DNA from: UBA9715 sp003452695
Lineage (GTDB): Bacteria; Actinomycetota; Coriobacteriia; Coriobacteriales; Eggerthellaceae
NCBI GenBank assembly: GCA_946625225.1
Contig: CAMOTA010000002.1
Coordinates: 1 to 64,000, forward strand
Reading direction: 5' to 3'
DNA length: 64,000 nucleotides
Part shown: piece by piece, positions 51,540 through 60,651 of the stretch
How positions within the stretch are numbered: position 1 is the stretch's first letter
Layout of the letters: every line of letters begins with the position of its first letter
Made by a program: the position numbers and the translations under genes
Notes under the pieces: generated by a model
The model's input: only the letters and a program-made list of their open reading frames with translations
Told to the model about the DNA's origin: nothing
Database searches by the model: none

Positions 51540-51895
51540 GAGCCACCATCCTTTCCTTCATCGCCGGAAAACCCTTCGCCGTGCGCAACGCCCGCGCCCT
51601 TCGATGGGGCCTGTAGGCGTATGCGCGATCCCAGTTCGTACCAGGCGCCCGCAGACGCGAACCGTTCCACCGTCGCCCGCGCCCCGCGCTTGCGCACGCG
51701 CCTGCAAGGGCCGACATCCCGATGAACTGCAATCACGTATCCAAGCCCGTCGACGAACGCAATGTCCAACGGCGCGCGCATGCCAAACGTGTGAACGTCG
51801 TTGCAGGGAACGAGCAGAAGCTCGCCTTCGAACCCCTCGCGCCCGATCAGGCCGCGCAGGCGCTGCCATACGCTGCCGGCAACTTCAACGATCAT
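51536..51895 (-). CDS. DUF192 family protein
   Basis: A 119-residue protein. The DUF192 domain fills residues 1-100, with RLRGLIGR, CNDVHTFGMRAPLDIAFVD and VIAVHRDVGPCRR as family marks. DUF192 proteins are small beta-barrels of unknown function, usually secreted, but no signal peptide is seen here. The ATG overlaps the previous stop (ATGA, 51892-51895). It is placed within the Tad pilus gene string, which hints at a role there, but that is inference. Confidence 0.85.
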   Translation of the reverse strand: MIVEVAGSVWQRLRGLIGREGFEGELLLVPCNDVHTFGMRAPLDIAFVDGLGYVIAVHRDVGPCRRVRKRGARATVERFASAGAWYELGSRIRLQAPSKGAGVAHGEGFSGDEGKDGGS

Positions 51896-52401
51896 GCGAC
51901 CACGCACCTGAAAACAACCGACGCAGTACCATCCACCTGCGTGCACGTTACCAACGCCCAGGTGCACTCGCCTCCCGTTTTCAGGAACGTGGATCCCCGC
52001 ACGCCCCCGAGCGGCACCTCCGTCCACCCGCGCTCGCACATTGCATCCCGAATCTGGGCGAACACGTCTTCGGAATCGGCATCGACCATATATCCGATTA
52101 CCGTGCCCTCTTCGTTGGCGCGAAGGTCTCTGGCCGCAGGATGCAGGTAGGCCTCCTCTTCGAAATAGGCGGGGGCTTCGGAACGGCCCGCAACCGCCGC
52201 GGCCTCGATGCGCTCCAACGCTTCGGAATAGCCTCCGCTCGAGACGACCCGCGCCGACTCCAACAGACCACCCTGGCGCCCGGCCACCGCGTTTGCGGAT
52301 CGTTCGGGAACAGCGAAGCTTGCGACGAAGGGCAGCGCCAGCAGCACGGCCACGACTGCAAGCGCCCGGCCGAATCGACTCCTCCAATCCCGGCTGTTCA
52401 T
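51892..52401 (-). CDS. Secreted or membrane-anchored hypothetical protein in the Tad locus
   Basis: A 169-residue protein with an N-terminal membrane anchor or signal (about 12-30; ALAVVAVLLALPFVASFA), followed by a small globular region with two Cys near the C-terminus. The family is not recognised. ATGA overlaps on both sides place it in the Tad operon. Confidence 0.75.
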   Translation of the reverse strand: MNSRDWRSRFGRALAVVAVLLALPFVASFAVPERSANAVAGRQGGLLESARVVSSGGYSEALERIEAAAVAGRSEAPAYFEEEAYLHPAARDLRANEEGTVIGYMVDADSEDVFAQIRDAMCERGWTEVPLGGVRGSTFLKTGGECTWALVTCTQVDGTASVVFRCVVA

Positions 52402-52838
52402 ATGACCACCCCCGGTTTGTATGAATCCACCACGTACGCCGCCTCGTGCGTAAGCCGCGGAAGGGCCACGCCGAACACTTCGGAGCGCAGCGACATGCCG
52501 AACAGGGTCGGCGCAGAAGACATCGTCGCGCGATACTCGTCCAGGTCGGCGCCCGTGCTCGTGTGAGACACCACCACGTCTACGTCGCGCTCCGAAAAGG
52601 CGGCGCGAATTTCTCCTTCGATAAGCACACAGCTTTGCGCCGCGTCTTGGCCGTAGGCTGGCGATGCGGCGTGAACGCGCACGGCATCGCGCGCTATGCG
52701 GTCGAATGCGGCGCAGTCTACCAGGAACGAGAGCACGTTCACGGCAATGGCCGCTACCACTATCAGCACGGGAATCGCAGCCGCAAGTTCCACGGTCATC
52801 TGCCCGCAACGCAACCGGCGTGCATCTCTCACTCCCAT
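52398..52838 (-). CDS. TadE-like pseudopilin
   Basis: A 146-residue protein with a prepilin-type motif LRCG|QMTVELAAAIPVLI: Gly at the cut site and Glu at +5. One hydrophobic helix (about 15-35) and an extracellular domain of about 110 residues follow. TadE-like proteins are minor pseudopilins that help build or retract Flp pili. It overlaps the large gene 52829-55021 by 10 bases and the following gene by ATGA. Confidence 0.85.
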   Translation of the reverse strand: MGVRDARRLRCGQMTVELAAAIPVLIVVAAIAVNVLSFLVDCAAFDRIARDAVRVHAASPAYGQDAAQSCVLIEGEIRAAFSERDVDVVVSHTSTGADLDEYRATMSSAPTLFGMSLRSEVFGVALPRLTHEAAYVVDSYKPGVVI

Positions 52839-55021
52839 ACCCGCACCCCCGTCACATCTGCATAGACGCTTCTCACACGGTCGAACAGGCCCTGAACGCC
52901 CGACGCCGCATAGCCCAACGCGAACCCGGGAAGCGGCACGGTAACGGGCAGGGACGGGCCGCTGGGGCCAAACAGCTCGATGGAGGCGATCTGGACCGAG
53001 GACCCAAGCCCCTCTATTTGGTCGAGCGCCTGTTGCTCGGCATCGTTCAGCAGCGACGAGAACAGGCCCGTCGATGAAAGGGGATGCGCTATAACCTGCT
53101 GCTTCATATGCAGGTAGCGCGCAGCGAAGCCGTCGCCGCCGCGGGCTGCCACATGACCCGAATTCACTATCAGCGCCTTTAGCGCCCCCACTTGCGCAGG
53201 TTGCAGTCCCGCATCCTCCACTACCGCTCGCAGCTTGTCGCCGACCCAAGGCCCGAGGCCGCTCGCGCCGACGAGCGGCAAAGAGTCCAGCCCGCCTTCG
53301 ACGGCCGAGTACAGAAACTCCTGGCCGCTGGCGTATGCGCCGAGCATCCACGACCAGGCATCGAGCACCATGCCGGCAACCCCGACCGCAGCGCCCCCGT
53401 CTGCCCGCAAGCCGTCCAGCGCCGAATTGATCACGTTGCGACCTTCATCGGAGCCTTCGTCCACCAACGTGGCGGCACTTGCAGCCGCGCGCACGCCAAG
53501 CGACCCGCCGCCGGACACGAACGAACTGGACAAGCTTCCCGCTGCGGGCGTCCTGCCGTTGTTCACCACGAACGCCACCGCACCGTAGCGGCCGGGTGGC
53601 GCCGCTTCCAGCCGCTTGTTGGCCGCGTCTTTCAGAATTTCGCCCAAGCGCTCGAGCAAGCTTCCGGCCTGCTGCTTCACCTCGTCTGTCGGCCCCTTCG
53701 CCTCTCGCCGCGCGCGCTCGTAGCCCTCGGCCTCTTCGGCAACGATGCGATAGTGGTACTCGAAGCCGTTGGAAATGGACGTGGAGGCTGCGGCGACCTT
53801 GCCCATGCTGGCCGCCGTGAACCCGCAAACCGGGCACGTCGGATAGCCATTGCTCTCCATGTCGGCAATCGACCCCGTGGCGCTCGCGCCATGCTCCTGG
53901 ACCTCGGGGCACCCAGGCCAGGCATGCATGACATACTCCACTTCGCTTGCAGCCTCCGCGCCTGCGGCCCCTTCGCCGTCTTCGATGTCGTCGGATTCCA
54001 ATTCGACGACGACCGACGTAATGGGATACGCCGCCTCGGTGTACAAGGCCGTCGATCGCATTTCGGACGTGTTCGCCGGCAGCTGTGGAAACGACGCCTC
54101 GAAAGAATCGGCGTTTTCCCGCACGTAGCCCTCGCCGACCGTGCGGGCAGCGTACTCGTAGAAGCGGGCACGCAGGGCCGAGCGCGCCCGTTCGTCGACC
54201 GAGCCGTCCGCCGGCGCCTCTATCGCAGCCCGCCGGCCGTAATAGGCCTGCGCGCGCCCGAGGGCGATGGAGAAAGACCAGGTGTCCACGCTCTCGAAGA
54301 GCGGATTTTCCGCGCCCGCCATGCCCGCAAGGGCGGAAGCCCGTTCGTACATGCAGTAGGCGGGATTGTCGCCACAGTCGTGCGCGAAGGCGCGTTCCTT
54401 GTGCCTGTTTGCCTCCTGGGCGGCCTCTTCGGCACGGCGGGCTTTCTCGCGAATCTCGTCCGCCTGCTCCCCCACGTCGTCGGCCAGGCCCCGTGCTTCG
54501 TCTATGCCATCGAATGCAAGGCTCTCGCCTTCCGCGGGCACGAGCACCGCTATTCCCAGATACGAGGCGCCAGACGAATCGCGGTTGTTGGCCCGAGCCA
54601 CGTTAGCCGCGCCCGCGGCGGCCAGATACGGCAAGGCCTCCTGCAATTTGTCGAGGACGCGGGCAGCTCGGTCGGCGAACTCGTCGCGCGCCTTCAACAG
54701 GCTTTTGCCCGCCTCGATAAGCTCGGCGGATGCAGCCGCCGTCGGCGGCGTGCACAAGGCCGCTATGCCAAGCCCCGTAACGGTTACGCCCGTCAGCGTA
54801 AGCGAGAGCACCACCGCATCGCAGAATCGGGCGATTATCATGAATTCGGCCACCTGGCCTTCGGCGGCGAGCGCCGCCGCATCTGCCACGTCTTGCACTT
54901 CGGCCGACGCCGAATTCACCCGATACACCTGCGCAGCGGAAAACACCAGCGCCAACGTTATAAGCAACGACAGCACCATGCTCGTGGTGGTGAAACCCCG
55001 TTCATCGCGAAACGGCTTCAC
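52829..55021 (-). CDS. Large Tad-locus pilus-associated protein with pilin-like N-terminus (730 aa)
   Basis: The start GTG overlaps the previous stop (GTGA, 55018-55021). The N-terminus reads RDERG|FTTTSMVLSLLITLALVF, a Gly-cut prepilin-like motif without the usual Glu at +5, then one helix. Coiled-coil parts (about 180-260), an extracellular region with a CPVCGF motif near residue 400, and a second globular part follow. Its size and place recall TadG, but TadG usually has a vWA domain, which I do not see. It may be a large structural or adhesion component of the pilus. Confidence 0.8.
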   Translation of the reverse strand: MKPFRDERGFTTTSMVLSLLITLALVFSAAQVYRVNSASAEVQDVADAAALAAEGQVAEFMIIARFCDAVVLSLTLTGVTVTGLGIAALCTPPTAAASAELIEAGKSLLKARDEFADRAARVLDKLQEALPYLAAAGAANVARANNRDSSGASYLGIAVLVPAEGESLAFDGIDEARGLADDVGEQADEIREKARRAEEAAQEANRHKERAFAHDCGDNPAYCMYERASALAGMAGAENPLFESVDTWSFSIALGRAQAYYGRRAAIEAPADGSVDERARSALRARFYEYAARTVGEGYVRENADSFEASFPQLPANTSEMRSTALYTEAAYPITSVVVELESDDIEDGEGAAGAEAASEVEYVMHAWPGCPEVQEHGASATGSIADMESNGYPTCPVCGFTAASMGKVAAASTSISNGFEYHYRIVAEEAEGYERARREAKGPTDEVKQQAGSLLERLGEILKDAANKRLEAAPPGRYGAVAFVVNNGRTPAAGSLSSSFVSGGGSLGVRAAASAATLVDEGSDEGRNVINSALDGLRADGGAAVGVAGMVLDAWSWMLGAYASGQEFLYSAVEGGLDSLPLVGASGLGPWVGDKLRAVVEDAGLQPAQVGALKALIVNSGHVAARGGDGFAARYLHMKQQVIAHPLSSTGLFSSLLNDAEQQALDQIEGLGSSVQIASIELFGPSGPSLPVTVPLPGFALGYAASGVQGLFDRVRSVYADVTGVRVWE

Positions 55022-55536
55022 GACAGCCACCCCCCTATCCACTCCGCAGGCGACAACCCGAGCGGCGACGACGACGCCCAGCCAGGCTGGGTGGACACGG
55101 TCACGCTTTCCCGGATTTCCAAGTTGCCCGCAGCGTTCGTCATCCCGAGCAGCGCGGCGCCCGCATCGAACAGCGGCAGTGGCCGCAACTCGTTTCGGAT
55201 GCTGACCGTGGTCGTTTGCGACGATTCGTCTCCCGAAAGCTCTATCTGCCAGCTGCACCTGCCACCATGCACATGAAAACAATCGTGCTGCGGCACCGCG
55301 GCCAGCCTATGGCGCACGAAGGCCTCGCAGCTTGCCTCCATCGGCCCGTATGCGTCGGTTCCCGTGGCCAACAGCCTGCAGGCTTCAGCTGCGGCACCCC
55401 TCATGACCATGCGGTCGTACAGGACGATGCCCGGCTGCAGCAGCATGAGCAGCAACAGGAACAGCACGGGCATGACGATAGCGGCCTCCACGGTGCCCTG
55501 CCCCCGTTCGTCTTGCAGGAATGCCACGTTAATCAC
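55018..55536 (-). CDS. TadE-like pseudopilin
   Basis: A 172-residue protein with motif DERG|QGTVEAAIVMPVLFLLLLMLL (Gly, Glu at +5, hydrophobic helix) and an extracellular domain with three Cys. It starts at GTG 55536, with GAAGGTGG just upstream. It belongs to the minor pseudopilins of the Tad system. Confidence 0.87.
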   Translation of the reverse strand: MINVAFLQDERGQGTVEAAIVMPVLFLLLLMLLQPGIVLYDRMVMRGAAAEACRLLATGTDAYGPMEASCEAFVRHRLAAVPQHDCFHVHGGRCSWQIELSGDESSQTTTVSIRNELRPLPLFDAGAALLGMTNAAGNLEIRESVTVSTQPGWASSSPLGLSPAEWIGGWLS

Positions 55537-55542
55537 CCACCT

Positions 55543-55770
55543 TCAGTACAAGAACACATCGGCAACCACGGCCGGCACCACGCCCTGCACATGATGCGAG
55601 GCAACGGACAGGGCGTGTTCCACGAGCAGACCATCCCCAAAGGCATGCCAGACCAGCGAAAGGGCAATCGTCGCGGACAGGAACCCCGCCGTGACGATGG
55701 CGAATTCGACCGTCGATTGCCCCAGCTGCGCGCGCGCCGCCCGAGCAGGCGGGCAACCGCGCGCCAGCAC
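55543..55770 (-). CDS. Small TadE-like pseudopilin
   Basis: Only 75 residues: a short leader, QLG|QSTVEFAIVTAGFL (Gly cut site, Glu at +5), a hydrophobic helix and a 25-residue tail. GTG 55770 is preceded by AGGAAAGGGC. The frame stays open far upstream, but that part overlaps the Flp gene in another frame, so the short version is preferred. The next gene starts 6 bases downstream. Confidence 0.75.
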   Translation of the reverse strand: MLARGCPPARAARAQLGQSTVEFAIVTAGFLSATIALSLVWHAFGDGLLVEHALSVASHHVQGVVPAVVADVFLY

Positions 55771-55778
55771 GCCCTTTC

Positions 55779-56012
55779 CTACAGGCTGTTTATCCCTTCT
55801 GCAATGGCGTTCCAAAGTTCCTGCAGGCGGGGACGGAACACGGTTATTGCCAGGATGGCGATAACCACGAGCACGCCGACCAGGATTGCGTATTCGGTCG
55901 TGCCCTGGCCCGCCGTCGACGACGCCAGGCTGCGCAAACGCGTTGCAATGGCCGCGCACCACCGCTGAGATTCCCGCACCGCTTGTTGCCCCCATCGATT
56001 TGTCGTTCCCAT
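55779..56012 (-). CDS. flp: Flp-type major pilin
   Basis: The 77-residue product has a 35-residue leader and the classic Flp cut site AG|QGTTEYAILVGVLVVIAILAI, with Glu-Tyr at +5/+6 and a 20-residue hydrophobic helix. It would be processed by a TadV-type peptidase, which is not in this window, and polymerise into the thin Flp pilus. ATG 56012 follows GAGGTGG. Confidence 0.92.
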   Translation of the reverse strand: MGTTNRWGQQAVRESQRWCAAIATRLRSLASSTAGQGTTEYAILVGVLVVIAILAITVFRPRLQELWNAIAEGINSL

Positions 56013-56085
56013 TAGAACCACCTCTTCCTCTATCGTTTCCAAAGCGCATGTGCGCTCCTTTCCCCAAGTTAAAAAACGCGTCTCC

Positions 56086-57045
56086 CTAGAATCCGCCGAC
56101 CATTTCCAGCAAAACCGGGCCCATGACCAACAGGAGCATGGCCGGCAGAATGAGGGTCCCCGTCGGCAGCATCATCTTCACGGGAGCCTTTGCCACGCGC
56201 TCTTCCAGAGCCGTGCGATACGCTGCGCGGGACTGGGCGGCCGCTTCCTCCAGCGACCCTGTAAGGGCAGAGCCGAAACGCAGGTTTCGCACGACGCTTT
56301 CCACGATGCGCTCCAGCTGATCGCAGTCGTACGACGCGGCCAGATCGCGCAGCGCCTCCTCGCGCGTCATGAGCCCGATTGCCCAGCACCGGCATGCTTT
56401 CGCGCACGATTGGGCGAAGGCGTTGTCGAAGTGCTCGCCATACAGCGCGAAACTCCGGTCGAAGGTAAGGCCGCTTCGCAGTCCCAGCGCCACCACCTCC
56501 AGCATCTCGGAGAGATGCCGCTCGGCGCACAAGCCGCGCTCGCGACGCGCGGAGCGCACGGCGCGCAGGGGCATCGAGCAGCCCATCATGGCTCCGGCGC
56601 ACCCCAACAGCACGGCAAACGGAAGCGAGAACAAGGCCCCGAACACAGCCCCCGCCAAGGCACCGACAATGGCCAGGCGCACGCGCGCTTCGCAAAACGC
56701 GGATGGCGTTATCGACTTCGCGCATCCTGCGGCAGCCGCCTCTTGCACGTAGCGCTTGCCAGCGCGCGTCTCGCCGGCGCGCTTTCCCTTCACGCTCGGG
56801 CAAATGGGCTCGGTCGACCCCATGAACAGACGGCGGGTGAGGCCCGCGCAATAGCGCAGGCTCCAGCTTCCCGAATCCCCCGGAGCCAGCATGCGACGCG
56901 CATTGGCCACGTCTTCCCCCAAGGCGGCCACGCGGCGCCGGGAACGGAGCCTTCGCTCTTCGCGCAAGCGCACGAGCAAGCCCGCCGCCAGCCCACCGCA
57001 CACGCACGCCGCAATCCCGAGAATCGCGATTGCCACCCCGTTCAT
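56086..57045 (-). CDS. tadC: Tad pilus inner-membrane platform protein TadC
   Basis: A 319-residue protein with an N-terminal helix, a basic cytoplasmic part and the T2SS-F domain (about 175-300; LSEMLEVVALGLRSGLTFDRSFALYGEH) plus two further helices. It pairs with TadB under the ATPase TadA. The ATG overlaps the TadB stop (ATGA). Confidence 0.92.
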   Translation of the reverse strand: MNGVAIAILGIAACVCGGLAAGLLVRLREERRLRSRRRVAALGEDVANARRMLAPGDSGSWSLRYCAGLTRRLFMGSTEPICPSVKGKRAGETRAGKRYVQEAAAAGCAKSITPSAFCEARVRLAIVGALAGAVFGALFSLPFAVLLGCAGAMMGCSMPLRAVRSARRERGLCAERHLSEMLEVVALGLRSGLTFDRSFALYGEHFDNAFAQSCAKACRCWAIGLMTREEALRDLAASYDCDQLERIVESVVRNLRFGSALTGSLEEAAAQSRAAYRTALEERVAKAPVKMMLPTGTLILPAMLLLVMGPVLLEMVGGF

Positions 57046-58019
57046 GACACTCCCTCCACTGCCAGGGCCCTGCGCACGAGCAGGATGCCCGCAACCTGCA
57101 TGATCACCGCAAGGGCAAGCAGCGCGTACCCGAACGGGCTCGTGAAGAACGGCATGAGGAAATCGGGACTTACCAAAGAAAATGCGCAGATCAGGATGAT
57201 CGGCATTACCGACACGATGCGGGCCGACAGTTTCGCCTGAGCTGTTTGCACACGAAGCGACCGGCGCAGCGAGAGCTCTCCCTTCACGGCATCGTTGGCG
57301 GCGTCCAACACTTGCCGCATGGCGCCGCCGCTCTGGTGCTGCACGTCCAGGGCCACGGCCACGAAGGCCAGCTCGGAGGCCTGCACCGCAGAGCGAATTT
57401 CGGCAAGAGCCGCATCGGCACCCGACCCCATTTCAAGCAAATGCGCGCTTCGGGCGAAGGTCTTTCCCAACGGGCCCGGCACATCGCTTGCCACCTGCCG
57501 GAACGTCTGAAGCAGCGTGAGTCCCGAACCGAAGCAGGCCGACATCGATTCCAGCGCGTCCGGAATGGACTCGCGCACTTCTTCCAGGCGCCGATCGCGC
57601 AGGCTGGCAGCATACAGCACGCACGCGACGCAGCAGCACGCCGCCGTTGCAACCGCAGCCAGGAAACCGCCCGCCACGATGCCCGCCGCGACTGCAACGA
57701 CCAATATGGCCACGATGGCCACAGACATGGCCGACTCGCGCGTTACGCCAATCCCGTGCAAGGTAAGATTCGACACCGCCTCGTCCACCAGGTTTCGAAC
57801 CCGACCGATACGCAGCACGGCGCGGGCGGGCGGCATCGAGAAGGCGAACCCGTTGCGCAGCCTCCACGCAACAAGGCCCGACACCGTTCCCGAATCGCCC
57901 TGGGCAATCGCCGATGCACGATGTCGGCGCACCCCCGCAACCGCCATCGCCGCCACGGCACATGCGCTTGCGAAGCCAGCAAGACAAGCCGCTATTCCGA
58001 AGAGCATGCTTGCTTCCAT
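57042..58019 (-). CDS. tadB: Tad pilus inner-membrane platform protein TadB
   Basis: A 325-residue protein with one N-terminal helix, two central helices (about 98-140), the T2SS-F domain (about 150-280; VRESIPDALESMSACFGSGLTLLQTFRQVA) and C-terminal helices. ATG 58019 follows GGAGGTGCGTGA. It overlaps the end of the TadA gene by 28 bases. Confidence 0.92.
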   Translation of the reverse strand: MEASMLFGIAACLAGFASACAVAAMAVAGVRRHRASAIAQGDSGTVSGLVAWRLRNGFAFSMPPARAVLRIGRVRNLVDEAVSNLTLHGIGVTRESAMSVAIVAILVVAVAAGIVAGGFLAAVATAACCCVACVLYAASLRDRRLEEVRESIPDALESMSACFGSGLTLLQTFRQVASDVPGPLGKTFARSAHLLEMGSGADAALAEIRSAVQASELAFVAVALDVQHQSGGAMRQVLDAANDAVKGELSLRRSLRVQTAQAKLSARIVSVMPIILICAFSLVSPDFLMPFFTSPFGYALLALAVIMQVAGILLVRRALAVEGVS

Positions 58020-59311
58020 TCACGCACCTCCTCTTCGCTCGCAATTCCATAAAATGCCAGTTCGTTCACCCAATCGGGCGTCGTCGCCCAGCTACCTGCA
58101 TCAGCGCCGCGGGAACGCTCGTATATCGGCTCTGCCAGGCAACGGCCCTGGCTCCAATCGAAACGCAGCGACACCACTTCGGTAACGCGTCGCTCCCCGC
58201 CCATATCGCGCTGCGTCTGAACGACCAGGTCTATTGCGCTGGCGATGTTCGCTTCGATTACATCCACCGGAAGGTCCGCCGCATAGCGCACCATGGTCGT
58301 AAGGCGCGACACGGATTCCGCCGGCGAGTTCGCATGCAGTGTCGTCAACGAGCCTTCGTGCCCGGTATTCATGGCGGTAAGCATGTCTATGGCCTCTTCG
58401 CCACGGCACTCGCCCACGATTATGCGGTCGGGCCGCATGCGCAATGCGTTGATCACGAGGTCGCGTATGGTTACCTCGCCGCTGCCCTCGGCATTGCGGG
58501 GGCGCGCCTCCATCCGGGCCACGTTCGGATGCTCGAAAAAGCGCAGCTCCGCCGAGTCCTCGATGGTCACGAGTCTCTCGCCTGGAGGGATGACGCACGA
58601 AAGCGCGTTCAGCAGCGTCGTCTTCCCGCTGCCCGTGCCGCCGCACACCGCAATGCTCTTGCGCGCCCGCACCGCCCACGCCAGAAACGTGTGCAACGCC
58701 CTATCCACGGTTCCGGACTGCTCCATTTCCTCGAGGGTTATCACATGGCTGCTGAACTTCCGTATGGTCAGGTAGGGGCCGTCCATGGCAATCGGAGGCA
58801 CGACCGCATTCACGCGGTGGCCCTGCGGCAAGCGGGCGTTCACCATGGGGGACGCCTCGTCTATCCGGCGCCCGAGCGGTCCCAATATGCGGTCTATCAG
58901 CGCACGCAGCTCCGCTGCGTCGGCAAATCGGCGCTGCGATTGCGCAAGCTTGCCACCGCGCTCGTAGAACACTTTGGCAGGGCCGTTCGCCATGATCTCG
59001 GTTATGCTCTCGTCTTCCAGCAAGTCTTCCAGAATCCCGTATCCAAACAGGGCGTCGATAAGCTGGGCCTGCAGCCTTTCGCGCGCTGCCGCGTCCACAT
59101 ACGCCCATTCCTGTCCGTCGAACGCGCGCCGACAGGCGCTGCGCACCTCGTTCCTGGCTCGCTCGGGGTTTTCCTGCGACAGCTGGGCCAAGTCGTCGAT
59201 GCTCACGACCTCCTGCACCTGGCGCTTCAGCGCCGCCAGAAGGGCATCGTCGGTAGCCGGGGCTTCCACCCGCGCGTTTCCGGCACGCTGCACCCGCTCG
59301 TATAGACTCAC
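57992..59311 (-). CDS. tadA: Tad pilus assembly ATPase TadA
   Basis: A 439-residue hexameric secretion ATPase (VirB11/CpaF type) that powers Flp pilus assembly. It has CGGTGSGKTTLL (Walker A), RLVTIEDSAELRF (Asp box), RPDRIIVGECRG (Walker B) and GHEGSLTTLHAN (His box), all intact. I take GTG 59311 (GTGA overlap with the CpaE-like gene); GTG 59320 is an alternative. Confidence 0.95.
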   Translation of the reverse strand: MSLYERVQRAGNARVEAPATDDALLAALKRQVQEVVSIDDLAQLSQENPERARNEVRSACRRAFDGQEWAYVDAAARERLQAQLIDALFGYGILEDLLEDESITEIMANGPAKVFYERGGKLAQSQRRFADAAELRALIDRILGPLGRRIDEASPMVNARLPQGHRVNAVVPPIAMDGPYLTIRKFSSHVITLEEMEQSGTVDRALHTFLAWAVRARKSIAVCGGTGSGKTTLLNALSCVIPPGERLVTIEDSAELRFFEHPNVARMEARPRNAEGSGEVTIRDLVINALRMRPDRIIVGECRGEEAIDMLTAMNTGHEGSLTTLHANSPAESVSRLTTMVRYAADLPVDVIEANIASAIDLVVQTQRDMGGERRVTEVVSLRFDWSQGRCLAEPIYERSRGADAGSWATTPDWVNELAFYGIASEEEVREWKQACSSE

Positions 59312-60651
59312 GACCTCCACCCCCGCTTCCGTCCCCCATGGCGACCGCGCCTGCGGCCCTGCTTCTTCTCGGGCTCCGTGGCCTGCGGCTCGGGCAGCTC
59401 CATGCGCCGTGAACCGTTTGGCAGCAGCTGGCGCAGCACGCGCTCGAGGCTCTTGCAGAACGCGTTTCCCGAGCGCAGGAGCTCTGCCGGCTCCCCGGCG
59501 CCCAGGCATTCCTCCACCTCGGGGCCGCCATCCTCCAGCTCGTGCACCTGGGCCCCTTGCAGGGCATACGAAACGTCCAGGGCCGAAAGCGATGCGCCTT
59601 TGCGGCAGCGGTTGACGGCGAACTGGAACGGCCCCGTGGCTATGCCGCAGCGCATGCACAGGTCGAGCGCATGACGGCAGGCGCGCAGGGAAGAGGCGCG
59701 TTGATCAACCAGAAACAGCGCTGCCGAGCTGCGCTCGAGCAGCGCTGCATGGTAATCGGCCCACGCCGCCCCCGTGTTGGCTATGACGACGTCGAAGGCC
59801 CCGGAAAGCTCGTCCACGATGCGCGGCAAGTCGTGCGCCATCGGCTCGGCCGCTTCCAGCCGAGCCGGGGCGGCAAGAACCATCGGATTCCTGTTCAATG
59901 CAAGCTCCTGCTCCAAGCGGTCGGGACGCGAAAGCGCCTCGTCGATGCCGAGGGCCCCTTCCGCTCCCGCCAGGATTGCAACATCGCCGAATTGCAGGTC
60001 GTAGTCCAAGAGCAAGGTGCGGTATCCCATGGCGCACGCGATGAAGGCGCCAACGACCGCAACGGTGCTTTTGCCCGCGCCCCCGCTGCCGCTTACGACC
60101 GGCATCACGAATCCGCGCGATTGGGTGGCCGTTGACAGGCGGGCCATCTGAAGGCCTGTTGCGGGAAGGGCCAGGGGGGCCTGCACCGCGCGCTTGTCGC
60201 TCCCCTCCTTTTCGACTGCAACGGCGGCGAGCTCCTCGGCGGCGACGGGCTTGCCCGCGGCGGGCCCCGTGTCATCGGCTTTCGAGATGCGCGATTTGGC
60301 ATCGGCGTAGCACCTGGCGAAAGCGCTGCATTCCAGCACCTCGTCAATCGATGCGGTATGCGCCCGGCTGCGAAGCGACCCGCAGCGCTCGAACGCGAGC
60401 AGCCTGACGACCAGATCGGGACGATCGGCCTTCAGCGTGGCTGCCAGGTTTATGGGGTCCACGTCTTCGGACGAGGCGACCCACGCTTCGCCGATGTCGT
60501 CGTTCCCCGAAATCGCCTTTCGCGCCTCTTCGCCCGTCACGAACACGTCCAGCCACGGCTGGGATTGCAGGGATTCCCCGTCCAGGCCGATCAGCTCGGG
60601 GTTGCTCGCCGTTGGCCCGTCCACGCAAAGCGCAATTCTCCCGCGCCTCAT
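59308..60651 (-). CDS. tadZ: TadZ/CpaE-type localisation ATPase
   Basis: A 447-residue protein: an atypical receiver-like N-terminal domain (about 1-110) and a ParA/MinD-like ATPase domain (about 185-410) with VSGSGGAGKSTVAV as deviant Walker A and LLLDYDLQFGDVAIL. The C-terminus ends in a basic Arg/Lys tail. It positions the Tad machine at a cell site. The start overlaps the CpaB stop (ATGA). Confidence 0.9.
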   Translation of the reverse strand: MRRGRIALCVDGPTASNPELIGLDGESLQSQPWLDVFVTGEEARKAISGNDDIGEAWVASSEDVDPINLAATLKADRPDLVVRLLAFERCGSLRSRAHTASIDEVLECSAFARCYADAKSRISKADDTGPAAGKPVAAEELAAVAVEKEGSDKRAVQAPLALPATGLQMARLSTATQSRGFVMPVVSGSGGAGKSTVAVVGAFIACAMGYRTLLLDYDLQFGDVAILAGAEGALGIDEALSRPDRLEQELALNRNPMVLAAPARLEAAEPMAHDLPRIVDELSGAFDVVIANTGAAWADYHAALLERSSAALFLVDQRASSLRACRHALDLCMRCGIATGPFQFAVNRCRKGASLSALDVSYALQGAQVHELEDGGPEVEECLGAGEPAELLRSGNAFCKSLERVLRQLLPNGSRRMELPEPQATEPEKKQGRRRGRHGGRKRGWRS